Source of the DNA: Crenobacter caeni
Lineage (GTDB): Bacteria > Pseudomonadota > Gammaproteobacteria > Burkholderiales > Chromobacteriaceae
Direction of reading: 5' to 3'
Length of the DNA: 64,000 bases
Assembly: GCF_010435965.1 (NCBI RefSeq)
Contig: NZ_JAAGAA010000005.1
Coordinates: 186,001-250,000 of the forward strand
In this document: positions 56,780 to 64,000 of the stretch, one piece after another
Numbering within the stretch: position 1 is the stretch's first letter
Layout: every line of letters starts with the position of its first letter
The notes under the pieces: generated by a model
Seen by the model: the letters and a program-made list of their open reading frames with translations, nothing else
Database searches by the model: none
What the model was told of the DNA's origin: nothing
Translations under genes and position numbers: made by a program

Positions 56780-57609
56780 GCAAGCTCCTTCAGGAAGTCG
56801 ACGCACTGGCGGTTGAACAGCGCCTCGTGCTCGACCTGCACCCAGTGGCCGCAGCGGTTGAGCACGGTGAAGCGCACGTTCGGCGTGTGTTCGAGGAACT
56901 TCATCACCCCCGAGACCGGATTGAAGTGGTCGTCCTGCCCCCAGAAGCCGAATACCGGGCAGGCCAGCTCCTTCAGGCGCGCAGTCATGTTCGGCACGCG
57001 CATGGTCGAGAACAGGTTCTTCGGCTGCGAGGGTGCGATCGCGGCGCGCTCGGCGATCAACTCGTCGGTCAGCAGCGACGGGTCAAACAGCTGCAACTGC
57101 ATCACGTGGCGCATTTCTTCAGGCCCCATCGGCCCCTTGGCGAAGGTTTCGACCATGCGCACGATGCCCGGCATCGTGAAGTAGGTCTCGCGCTCCTCGA
57201 CGCCGCCCGGCGCCATCAGCACCAGCGCACGCACCCGCTCGGGGTGGGCGAGCGCGAGGCCCAGCGCGATCGCGCCGCCCAGCGAGTTGCCGACGATGGC
57301 GCAGCGCTGGATGTCGAGCGCGTCGATCAGCGCCTTGACGCGGCCGACGAAGAAGTCGAGGTCGTAGGCTACGGTGTCGGGCTTGTCGGACAGGCCGAAG
57401 CCGGGCAGGTCGATCACCAGGTTGCGGTAGCCGGCGTCGGCAAACGCCGGCGCGTTGCCCTTGAAGTTGCTGTAGCCGCTGGCGCCGGGGCCGCTGCCGT
57501 GCAGCCACAGCACCGGCTCGCCCTGGCCGTATTCGAGGCAATGGATCTTCAGGCCGTCATCCAGCGTGACGAAGCGGCCGACCGGGATCGGGGAGGAGTT
57601 GTCGTTCAT
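56776..57609 (-). CDS. tesD: 4,9-DSHA hydrolase (meta-cleavage product hydrolase)
   Basis: This 277-residue alpha/beta hydrolase splits the meta-cleavage product of ring A (4,9-DSHA) into the perhydroindane acid and 2-hydroxyhexa-2,4-dienoate. The triad is Ser109 (GNSLGGA), Asp226 or Asp227 (GQDDHFNP) and His255 (NRCGHWVQ). The oxyanion loop LHGSGPGASGYSNFKGN is characteristic of this subfamily (HsaD, BphD). It heads the tesDEFG operon. BphD-like substrates cannot be excluded by sequence but the context fits steroid. Confidence 0.91.
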   Translation of the reverse strand: MNDNSSPIPVGRFVTLDDGLKIHCLEYGQGEPVLWLHGSGPGASGYSNFKGNAPAFADAGYRNLVIDLPGFGLSDKPDTVAYDLDFFVGRVKALIDALDIQRCAIVGNSLGGAIALGLALAHPERVRALVLMAPGGVEERETYFTMPGIVRMVETFAKGPMGPEEMRHVMQLQLFDPSLLTDELIAERAAIAPSQPKNLFSTMRVPNMTARLKELACPVFGFWGQDDHFNPVSGVMKFLEHTPNVRFTVLNRCGHWVQVEHEALFNRQCVDFLKELA

Positions 57610-57665
57610 GGTGGTTCCGCGCGCTATGGGACGGTTCTGAGTGTCGCGGCGGGTCGGCAGCGGCG

Positions 57666-57673
57666 AATCGTCC
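57666..57673 (-). promoter_or_regulatory. GGACGATT motif facing tesD
   Basis: Reading leftward, CCAATCGGACGATTCGCC lies 56 bases before the tesD start. It is nearly the same as the copy before tesA2 (CCAATCAGACGATTCC), so the two tes operons share an extended site. Confidence 0.5.
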
Positions 57674-57689
57674 GATTGGCGTAGCCGGC

Positions 57690-58478
57690 CTACGCCGGGC
57701 GCGCCGGTGCCCACGCCACGCCGTTGATATGGGCGCCGCCGTCGACGAACAGGGTGTTGCCGGTCAGGTAGCGGCTGGCGTCGCCGGCCAGGAACACCGC
57801 GACCGGGGCGATGTCGGCGAGCGGGTCGCCGACGCGGCCCATCGGGTTGGCCTGGGCGATGCGTGCGGCGTTGTCGGGGTTGGTTTCGGCAAAGCGGCGG
57901 TAGGCTTCGCTGGCCGCACCCGGGCAGATCACGTTGCAGCAGATGCCATATTCGGCCCACTCGCGTGCCGCACTGCGGGTGAGCGCGCGCAGCGCCTCCT
58001 TGGCCGCGTTGTAGTCGGCGCTGTAGAGGTGGGCGTTGACGCCGTTGAGCGAACACAGGCTGATCACCCGGCCGCAGCCGCCGGCTTTCAGGTGGGGGAA
58101 GGCCGCGCGCATCAGGCGCTGCGCGGCGAGCACGGCCATGGTGAAGCCGCCTTCCAGCGCGTCGTCGTCCAGCGCCTCGACGCGGGCAAGGCCGCGCCCG
58201 CGCCAGGCATTGTTGACGAGGATGTCGAGCCGGCCGGCTTCGCGCACCGCAGTATCGACCAGCGCCTCGAGCGAGGCGCGGCTGGTGACGTCGGTGTGCA
58301 CGAAGTGCGCGCGGTGGCCGGCCGCGCGGATTGCCTCGGCGCAGGCGGCTCCGGCGTCGCGGTCGATTTCGGCGACGAACACCGTCGCGCCGGCGTCGGC
58401 CAGCGCGTGGGCGATGCCCTGGCCGATGCCGCCGCCCGCGCCGGTGACGATGGCGGCGCGTCCTGTCAGCTTGAACAT
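57690..58478 (-). CDS. Short-chain dehydrogenase/reductase
   Basis: This 262-residue SDR has TGAGGGIG, NNAW (for NNAG), SLCSLNGVNAHLYSADYNAAK with the active-site Ser/Tyr/Lys, and the C-terminal LTGNTLFVDGG. AAGGAGA precedes the ATG at 58478; an in-frame start at 58544 has no ribosome-binding site. It lies between tesD and the divergent tesA2, 80 bases upstream of tesD, and may be read through into tesD. It probably acts on a steroid hydroxyl; no position can be assigned. Confidence 0.85.
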   Translation of the reverse strand: MFKLTGRAAIVTGAGGGIGQGIAHALADAGATVFVAEIDRDAGAACAEAIRAAGHRAHFVHTDVTSRASLEALVDTAVREAGRLDILVNNAWRGRGLARVEALDDDALEGGFTMAVLAAQRLMRAAFPHLKAGGCGRVISLCSLNGVNAHLYSADYNAAKEALRALTRSAAREWAEYGICCNVICPGAASEAYRRFAETNPDNAARIAQANPMGRVGDPLADIAPVAVFLAGDASRYLTGNTLFVDGGAHINGVAWAPARPA

Positions 58479-58546
58479 GCGTTTCTCCTTGCTCGGGGTC
58501 TGCCGCCGATTGAAGCGGCGCCCGTCCGCGCTGTCGACGTCCATCG

Positions 58547-58554
58547 GGACGATC
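58547..58554 (+). promoter_or_regulatory. GGACGATC, secondary motif copy upstream of tesA2
   Basis: TCGGGACGATCCTG lies 34 bases upstream of the better copy at 58581, on the same strand. It is 103 bases from the tesA2 start and 69 bases from the divergent SDR start. Confidence 0.3.
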
Positions 58555-58580
58555 CTGCCTGCCGTAGCCCTAATCCAATC

Positions 58581-58588
58581 AGACGATT
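58581..58588 (+). promoter_or_regulatory. AGACGATT motif upstream of tesA2
   Basis: CCAATCAGACGATTCCGC lies 69 bases before the tesA2 start and matches the copy before tesD over 16 positions with one or two changes. Confidence 0.48.
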
Positions 58589-58657
58589 CCGCGCTTGCGC
58601 CGTGGTGGAACGATGGCCTACAGCCGACAAGGGCTTGCCAAGCCAGGAGAGAACGCC

Positions 58658-59836
58658 ATGACGCAAATCACCGCAGAAGAACTGATCCGCCGCGCTCGTG
58701 CGCTGGTGCCGGCGCTCAAGGAGCGCGCCGAGCGCGCCGAGCGCGAGCTGAAGATCCCCGCCGAGACCATCGCCGACATGCAGGAGGCGGGCTTCTTCCG
58801 CATCCTGCAGCCCAAGCGCTACGGCGGTTACGAGCTGCCGCCGGCGGTGTTCGCCGAGGTGCAGATGACGCTGGCCGAGGGCTGCATGTCGACCGCGTGG
58901 ATGTACGGCGTGGTCGGTGTGCACCCGTGGCAGCTTGGCCTGTTTCCGGACGAGGCGCAGCGCGACGTGTGGGGCGAAGACGACTCGACGCTGGTCGCGT
59001 CGACCTATATGCCGGTGGCCAGGGTGACCGAGGTCGAAGGTGGCTACCGCATCAGCGGCCGCTGGAGCTTCTCGACCGGCTGCGAGAACTGCGACTGGGT
59101 GTTCCTCGGCGGCAACCTGAAGCCGACCGAAGGCAAGGGCGACACCTACCGTACCTTCCTGTTGCCCAAGTCCGACTACCGCATCGAGCGCAACTGGGAC
59201 GTGATCGGCCTGAGGGGCACCGGCAGCCACGACATCGTGGTCGAGGACGCCTTCGTGCCGGTGCACCGCACCCACGCGACCAACTGCCACGACGAGGCCT
59301 CGCACCCGGGCCGCGCGCTCAATACCGCGCCGCTCTATCGCATCCCGTTCGCGCAGATGTTCATCCCGGCGGTGTCCAACTCGTGCATTGGCGCGCTCAA
59401 GGCCGCGTGCGACGCGTTCCAGGGCTTCGTCACCCCGCTGGTCGGCAAGAACATGGGCAACCGCGCCATCGAGGACCCGAACGCGCAGATCGCCTTCGCA
59501 CAGGCGCTCAACGGCTTTGATGAAATGCGCACGCTGCGCCTCGAGCACTACCGCCGCATCTACGCCGCCGCCGAGACGGGCGCGCTGCCCGAGCCGAACA
59601 CCCGCATGCAGTGGCGCTACCAGGTCACCCGCACCGCCTACCAGGCGGGCGAGCTGACCAACCAGCTGCTGCGCTGCTGCGGCGGCAGCGGCACCTACCG
59701 CAAGAACCCGCTGACCCGCATCTTCCTCGACATGATGACCGGCCGCGCGCACGTCGCGAACAACACCGACATGTTCGGCCGCGGCATGGCTGCCACCTTG
59801 CTCAAGGGCGAGGTCACGCCGGACCCGTTCCTGTAA
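58658..59836 (+). CDS. tesA2: 3-HSA 4-hydroxylase, oxygenase component
   Basis: This 392-residue flavin-dependent monooxygenase has the acyl-CoA dehydrogenase fold (group D) of TesA2/HsaA. It hydroxylates the aromatised ring A of the 9,10-seco-steroid 3-HSA to the catechol 3,4-DHSA, using reduced flavin from a separate reductase (TesA1, not found here). The N-terminus AERAERELKIPAETIADMQEAG, RYGGYEL and the C-terminal RIFLDMMTGRAHVANNTD fit the family. CCAGGAGAG sets the ATG at 58658. It starts the rightward tesA2-tesH-tesI-HSD unit. Confidence 0.88.
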   Translation: MTQITAEELIRRARALVPALKERAERAERELKIPAETIADMQEAGFFRILQPKRYGGYELPPAVFAEVQMTLAEGCMSTAWMYGVVGVHPWQLGLFPDEAQRDVWGEDDSTLVASTYMPVARVTEVEGGYRISGRWSFSTGCENCDWVFLGGNLKPTEGKGDTYRTFLLPKSDYRIERNWDVIGLRGTGSHDIVVEDAFVPVHRTHATNCHDEASHPGRALNTAPLYRIPFAQMFIPAVSNSCIGALKAACDAFQGFVTPLVGKNMGNRAIEDPNAQIAFAQALNGFDEMRTLRLEHYRRIYAAAETGALPEPNTRMQWRYQVTRTAYQAGELTNQLLRCCGGSGTYRKNPLTRIFLDMMTGRAHVANNTDMFGRGMAATLLKGEVTPDPFL

Positions 59837-59848
59837 GCGTCCCCAACC

Positions 59849-59870
59849 GCCCCCGCAGGGCTGCGGGGGC
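59849..59870. other. Strong stem-loop between tesA2 and tesH
   Basis: A perfect 10-base inverted repeat (GCCCCCGCAG / CTGCGGGGGC) with a 2-base gap lies 12 bases after tesA2 and 17 bases before tesH. There is no T tract. It may stabilise the tesA2 message or lower downstream expression; the tesH ribosome-binding site (AGGAGG) is just outside it. Confidence 0.55.
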
Positions 59871-59887
59871 CACGCCAGGAGGCAAAC

Positions 59888-61606
59888 ATGAAACAGGAAT
59901 TCGACGTCGTCGTGGTCGGCTCGGGCGCCGGCGCGATGATGGCCGCGCTGCGTGCGCACGACGAGGGCTTGTCGGTCGCGCTGATCGAGAAGAGTGACCG
60001 CTACGGCGGCACCTCGGCCGTTTCCGGCGGCGGCATCTGGATCCCGCTGAACAAGCAGATCAAGGACGACCGCGAGGCGGTGCTGGCTTATGTACGCGCC
60101 GCCGCGCAAGGCCAGGTCGCCGACGCGCGGCTCGTCGCGTATGTGGACACCGCGCACGAGATGGTCGAGTACCTGCAACAGGCGACGCGCTTGCGCTACG
60201 CGGCGTGCCACCGCTACCCCGACTACTACCCGCAGCTGGTCGGCGCGCGCGAGGGCGGGCGCACCATGGACCCGGAAGTGTTCGACGGCGGCCTGCTCGG
60301 CGAGGAACTCGCCCGCCTGCGCGAGCCGTCCGGCTCGACCCTGTTGATGGGCAAGGTCTCGATGACCGCGCGCGACGCGCACCGCATGCTCGCCAAGGAA
60401 AAGGGCTGGAAGTTGCTGTTCGCCAAGCTGATGCTGCGCTTCGCGCTGGATTTTCGGGCACGCAAGAAGCTGGGCCGGCGCACCGACCGTCGCCTGGCGC
60501 TGGGCAACGCACTGGTGGCCGGCCTCCGCCACGGCTTGCTCACCCGCCAGGTTCCGCTCTATCTGGAGACGGCGCTCGAATCGCTGCTGTTTGAAGGCGG
60601 GCGGGTGTGCGGGGTGGTTGCCGCGCACAAGGGCGAGCGTATCGAACTGCGTGCGCGGCGTGGCGTGGTGCTCGCCGCCGGCGGCTTCGAGCGCAACCAG
60701 GCCCTGCGTGACCAGTACCTGCCCGCGCCGAACCAGGCCGCGTGGGGGGTGACCCCGCCCAACAACACCGGCGACGCCTTGCTCGCCGCACAGGCGCTGG
60801 GCGCCGCGACCGACCTGATGCAGTGGGCGTGGTGGGCGCCGACCATACACGTGCCCAAGCAGGCCGCGCAGACCGGCCTGTTTGCCGAGCGCAGCCTGCC
60901 CGGCTGCATCGCGGTCGACGGCGACGGACGCCGCTTCGTCAACGAGGCCAAGCCTTACCTGGAATTCGTCACCGCGATGTACGCGCGCCACCGCGAGAAC
61001 GGTAAGTGCGTGCCGGCGTGGCTGGTGTTCGACGCCGACTTCCGCCACAAGTACCCGATGGGCCCGCTGATGCCCGGCCAGGTCGCGCCGGACCGCAAGA
61101 GCTGGCAGGGCGTGGTGTACTGGAAGGCCGACACGCTGGAAGGCCTGGCCAAAGAGATCGGTGTTAACGCGGCCGGCCTCGCCGCGACGGTGGCGCGCGT
61201 CAACGAGGACGCCGCCAGCGGCACCGACCGCGACTACGGCAAGGGCGGCAACGTGTTCGACCGCTACTACAGCGACGCCAGCGTCAAACCCAACCCCTGC
61301 CTCGCGCCGATCGCCAAGGGGCCGTTCTACGCGATGCGGCTCGACGCCGGCGACATCGGCACCAAGGGCGGCCTCTCGACCAACGAAGACGCGCAGGTGC
61401 TGGACGAGCGCGGCGCGCCGATCGCCGGCCTCTACGCGATCGGCAACACCTCGGCGTCGGTGATGGGCCCGTCGTACCCGGGTGCCGGCTCGACGCTCGG
61501 CCCCGCGCTGACCTTCGGCTACCGCGCCGCCAGGCATCTGGCCCGCCCGGCAGGGCAGGCGGCGGCCGTGGCAGCAGTGTCTGCGCCGGCGGGGGTCGCA
61601 TGCTGA
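59888..61606 (+). CDS. tesH: 3-ketosteroid-delta1-dehydrogenase
   Basis: This 572-residue FAD enzyme introduces the C1-C2 double bond into 3-ketosteroids, needed for B-ring opening. The FAD site VVVGSGAGAMMAAL is at the N-terminus; GGTSAVSGGGIWIP and the C-terminal SYPGAGSTLGPALTFGY are the KstD signatures, carrying the Tyr and Gly of the substrate site. AGGAGG precedes the ATG. It overlaps the next FAD-enzyme gene by seven bases; Comamonas tesH and tesI are similarly adjacent. Confidence 0.88.
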   Translation: MKQEFDVVVVGSGAGAMMAALRAHDEGLSVALIEKSDRYGGTSAVSGGGIWIPLNKQIKDDREAVLAYVRAAAQGQVADARLVAYVDTAHEMVEYLQQATRLRYAACHRYPDYYPQLVGAREGGRTMDPEVFDGGLLGEELARLREPSGSTLLMGKVSMTARDAHRMLAKEKGWKLLFAKLMLRFALDFRARKKLGRRTDRRLALGNALVAGLRHGLLTRQVPLYLETALESLLFEGGRVCGVVAAHKGERIELRARRGVVLAAGGFERNQALRDQYLPAPNQAAWGVTPPNNTGDALLAAQALGAATDLMQWAWWAPTIHVPKQAAQTGLFAERSLPGCIAVDGDGRRFVNEAKPYLEFVTAMYARHRENGKCVPAWLVFDADFRHKYPMGPLMPGQVAPDRKSWQGVVYWKADTLEGLAKEIGVNAAGLAATVARVNEDAASGTDRDYGKGGNVFDRYYSDASVKPNPCLAPIAKGPFYAMRLDAGDIGTKGGLSTNEDAQVLDERGAPIAGLYAIGNTSASVMGPSYPGAGSTLGPALTFGYRAARHLARPAGQAAAVAAVSAPAGVAC

Positions 61607-63300
61607 GCAAACACTGGACGGTCCGCCACCAGGCATCCAGCGGCGAAGTCTACCCGCCCGAGGTGATAGACGACGTCGACGGCTACCCGTGGGACGAGGC
61701 GACCGACGTGCTGGTCGCCGGTTTTGGCGCCGCCGGCGCGTGCGCGGCCTTGCAGGCGCGCGAGGCGGGGAGCGACGTGCTGGTGGTCGACCGCTTTGAA
61801 GGCGGCGGGGCGAGCCAGCTCTCCGGCGGCGTGGTGTACGCCGGCGGCGGCACCGCCCAGCAGCGCGAGGCGGGCATTAGCGACACGCCGGAGGCGATGT
61901 TCGAGTACCTGAGCCAGGAAGTCGGCGACGCGGTCTCTCCTGCTACGCTTGCGCGCTTTTGCGAAGAGAGCGCCGCCAACCTCGAATGGCTGGAGACGCA
62001 CGGCGCGCGCTTCGCGTCGACTACGCCGGCCCGCAAGACCTCGTACCCGCCGGACGGCGTGTTCCTCTATTACTCGGGCAACGAGACGGTGCCCGCGCGT
62101 GCAGGGCGCCACCCCAGCGCGATGCGTGGCCACCGCACGGTATCGGCCGGGCAAAGCGGCGCCACCCTGTACGCGGCGCTGAAAAAGAGCGTGCGCGCGC
62201 ACGGCGCGGCAGTGTGGAAGCAGGCCGCGGTGCGCCGCCTCTACACCGACCGTGCGGGCCGCGTGGTCGGCGCCGAGGTGTGGCGGCTGCCGGAAGGCTC
62301 GGCGGCCGCGCAGCGGCACACCGCGGCGCACCGCGAGGCCAACCTCAAGTACCCGTTCAACCCGAATCTTGCCGAGTCGCTCAGGCACGAGACGCTGCAG
62401 ATCGAACTTGCGCACGCGCGCCCCGTTCGCGTGCGCGCAAGAAGCGGCGTGGTGCTCGCCAGCGGCGGCTTCATGTTCAACCGGCAGATGCTCGAAGCGC
62501 ACGCGCCGAAATACCTCGCCAACTGGCGCAACGGCAGCACCGGTTGCGATGGCTCGGGCATCCGCCTGGGGCAGGCAGCGGGCGGGGCGACCGCGCGCAT
62601 GGAAAAGGTGTCGGCGTGGCGCTTCATCTCGCCGCCTTACGCGTGGCCGATGGGCGTCGCTGTCAACCGCCGGGGGCAGCGCTTCTGCAACGAGGAGGTG
62701 TACGGCTCGACGCTGGGCAACGCGATCATCGAGGAGCAGGGCGGCCGCGCCTGGCTGCTGCTCGACAGCCGCCTGCGCGCTCAGGCGATCCGCGAGTGCT
62801 TCGGCAAGGAATTGTGGGGCTTCCAGAAGTGGCCGGCGCTGGCGGGCATGCTTTTGGGCTGCACGCGCGCGTTCACCCTCAATGGCCTCGCGCGCAAGCT
62901 GGGCATGGACGCGGCGCTGCTCACGGCAACGATAGAGGCAAACAACCGCGCCGCGCGCGGCGAGTGCGAGGACGAGGTCGGCAAGTCCGCCGCCATGCGC
63001 CGCGAGCTGACGCGCGGGCCGTGGTACGCGCTGGATTTGTCGCCGCACTTCAAGTTTTTCCCGCTCTCGTCGATCACGCTGGGCGGCCTGACGGTTAGCG
63101 AAACCACCGGCGAAGTGCTGCGCGGCAACGGCACGCCGATCAAGGGGCTCTATGCCGCCGGGCGCGCCGCGGCTGGTATCCCCTCCAACATCTATCTGTC
63201 CGGGCTGTCGCTGGCCGACTGCGTGTTCAGCGGCCGCCGCGCCGCACGCCACGCCGTCGCGTCGGCCCAGCCGGCAACAAGCAAGGAGTTGACCGCATGA
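61600..63300 (+). CDS. tesI: FAD-dependent steroid dehydrogenase, probably delta4(5alpha/beta)-type
   Basis: This 566-residue FAD protein is a paralogue of the preceding gene, with the FAD loop VLVAGFGAAGACAAL and GGGASQLSGGVVYAGGGT. It lacks the PGAGSTLGPA motif of delta1-dehydrogenases and instead ends AAAGIPSNIYLSGLSLADCVF. The GGGA-x-LSGGVVYAGGGT loop is recalled from 3-ketosteroid delta4-dehydrogenases, and TesI of Comamonas, encoded beside TesH, has this activity. The assignment rests mainly on context; another steroid or bile-acid desaturase or ene-reductase is possible. The start lies within the end of tesH. Confidence 0.65.
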   Translation: MLSKHWTVRHQASSGEVYPPEVIDDVDGYPWDEATDVLVAGFGAAGACAALQAREAGSDVLVVDRFEGGGASQLSGGVVYAGGGTAQQREAGISDTPEAMFEYLSQEVGDAVSPATLARFCEESAANLEWLETHGARFASTTPARKTSYPPDGVFLYYSGNETVPARAGRHPSAMRGHRTVSAGQSGATLYAALKKSVRAHGAAVWKQAAVRRLYTDRAGRVVGAEVWRLPEGSAAAQRHTAAHREANLKYPFNPNLAESLRHETLQIELAHARPVRVRARSGVVLASGGFMFNRQMLEAHAPKYLANWRNGSTGCDGSGIRLGQAAGGATARMEKVSAWRFISPPYAWPMGVAVNRRGQRFCNEEVYGSTLGNAIIEEQGGRAWLLLDSRLRAQAIRECFGKELWGFQKWPALAGMLLGCTRAFTLNGLARKLGMDAALLTATIEANNRAARGECEDEVGKSAAMRRELTRGPWYALDLSPHFKFFPLSSITLGGLTVSETTGEVLRGNGTPIKGLYAAGRAAAGIPSNIYLSGLSLADCVFSGRRAARHAVASAQPATSKELTA

Positions 63301-64000
63301 CTGAAGGCAATAAGCAGGGCCGCGTGGCCGGCAAGGTCGCGCTGATTACCGGCGGCGCCAGCGGCGTCGGTCGCGAGGACGCGCTTCTGTTCGCCCTGGA
63401 GGGCGCGCGCGTGGTGATTACCGACGTCAACGTCGAAGCGGGCGAGGCGCTGGCGCGCGAGATCGGTGACGCCGCGCTGTTCCTGCAACACGACATCGCC
63501 GACGAGGCCGCGTGGCGCACGGTGATGGACAAGGCGCTCAGCCGCTTCGGCAAGCTTGACGTGCTGGTCAACAACGCGGCGATCTGCCCGCCGGCCAGCA
63601 TCGAGGACTGCAGCCTGGACGCGTGGCAGAAGGTGATGCGCGTGAACGCCGATGGCTATTTTCTTGGCTGCAAGTTCGGCGTGGAAGCGCTGAAGGAGAG
63701 GGGCGGCGCCATCATCAACATGTCGTCGGTGGCAGCGCTGGGCGGCATGGACAGCTTCGCCGCGTACAGCGCGAGCAAGGGCGCGGTCGCCGCGCTGACC
63801 CGCTCGGTCGCCGTGCACTGCCGCAAGCAGCGCTACCGCATCCGCTGCAACTCGGTGCACCCGGACGGCATCCTCACCCCGCTCACCGCCGACCTCTACC
63901 CCAAGGGCGTCGACATGAGCCGCTTCACCATCGACCACGACCCGCTGGCGCGCATGTGCCTGCCGCGCGATGTCGCCAATGTGGTGCTGTTCCTCGCCTC
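63297..64000 (+). CDS. 3beta/17beta-hydroxysteroid dehydrogenase-like SDR (3' end cut off)
   Basis: The first 234 residues of an SDR are visible; the frame continues past the window. TGGASGVG, NNAAI, the active-site Ser (INMSSVAALGG) and YSASK are present. The late region SVAVHCRKQRYRIRCNSVHP followed by DGILTP closely resembles the 3beta/17beta-hydroxysteroid dehydrogenase of Comamonas testosteroni (RKQGYAIRVNSIHPDGIYTP). It overlaps the end of tesI (ATGA) and so belongs to the same unit. It would oxidise 3beta- or 17beta-hydroxysteroids to ketones with NAD+. Confidence 0.82.
   Translation, partial: MTEGNKQGRVAGKVALITGGASGVGREDALLFALEGARVVITDVNVEAGEALAREIGDAALFLQHDIADEAAWRTVMDKALSRFGKLDVLVNNAAICPPASIEDCSLDAWQKVMRVNADGYFLGCKFGVEALKERGGAIINMSSVAALGGMDSFAAYSASKGAVAALTRSVAVHCRKQRYRIRCNSVHPDGILTPLTADLYPKGVDMSRFTIDHDPLARMCLPRDVANVVLFLA

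Noticed and set aside
58466-61636. A 1056-codon minus-strand open frame antisense to tesA2 and tesH
   Set aside because: Its translation is Arg/Gly/His/Val-rich with no domain, and it mirrors the codon bias of the plus-strand genes, which have clear motifs and ribosome-binding sites. It is a GC-skew shadow.

Overview
The window is very GC-rich, densely coded bacterial DNA from a proteobacterium, most likely a betaproteobacterium. Gene content and order point that way: an aot-argR-aruFG arginine locus, an Anbu proteasome-homologue cluster, an fds formate dehydrogenase and Comamonas-type tes steroid genes. The genus cannot be fixed by eye. No rRNA, tRNA, CRISPR array, phage or complete insertion sequence was seen. 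Genes run off both ends: a c-di-GMP enzyme at 1 and a short-chain dehydrogenase at 64000. LEFT PART (1-28050) is housekeeping and accessory metabolism. It holds a MASE3/PAS/GGDEF/EAL protein, a lipoprotein, an amidase, a TIGR03790-type secreted protein overlapping class II fumarase, and a SUV3-like RNA helicase. Next come a four-gene operon (permuted ATP-grasp, alpha-E, transglutaminase-like, Anbu), a complete arginine/ornithine uptake operon (aotJ-Q-M-O-P) running into argR and two arginine succinyltransferase genes (the second truncated), a remnant of an RpiR-family regulator, katG, and an NAD-dependent formate dehydrogenase fdsGBA. RIGHT PART (28050-64000) is almost entirely a steroid/bile-acid catabolic island. 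A leftward operon (34296 to 28105) encodes two acyl-CoA dehydrogenases, a CoA ligase, an Ltp2-like aldolase and a DUF35-MaoC hydratase; it resembles the actinobacterial igr side-chain operon. Divergent from it are DUF1302 and DUF1329 envelope proteins, then a dehydrogenase/hydratase/thiolase set, then a YCF48-like propeller plus an RND permease (together a candidate steroid transport system), then a LuxR-type regulator (TesR-like). Further right are an aldehyde dehydrogenase/SDR pair, and an SDR-SDR-SnoaL-OYE operon whose SnoaL protein carries the Tyr/Asp/His pattern of bile-acid 7alpha-dehydratases. A diguanylate cyclase and a DUF924 gene interrupt the island. It ends with tesD-E-F-G (leftward) and tesA2-tesH-tesI-HSD (rightward). 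HOW IT FITS: the envelope/RND proteins may bring in steroid; the ligase, acyl-CoA dehydrogenases, hydratases, thiolase, aldolase and aldehyde dehydrogenase would shorten the side chain; the SDR/SnoaL/OYE set would adjust ring hydroxyls; TesH/TesI desaturate ring A; TesA2 hydroxylates the seco-steroid; TesD-G degrade the ring-A fragment to pyruvate and propionyl-CoA. The meta-cleavage dioxygenase TesB, the reductase TesA1 and the 9alpha-hydroxylase are not in the window. A short motif, GGACGAT(G/T), recurs about 55-100 bases upstream of most island transcription units, facing the gene, and is the best candidate for a shared operator. GC content and motif statistics were judged by eye, not computed.
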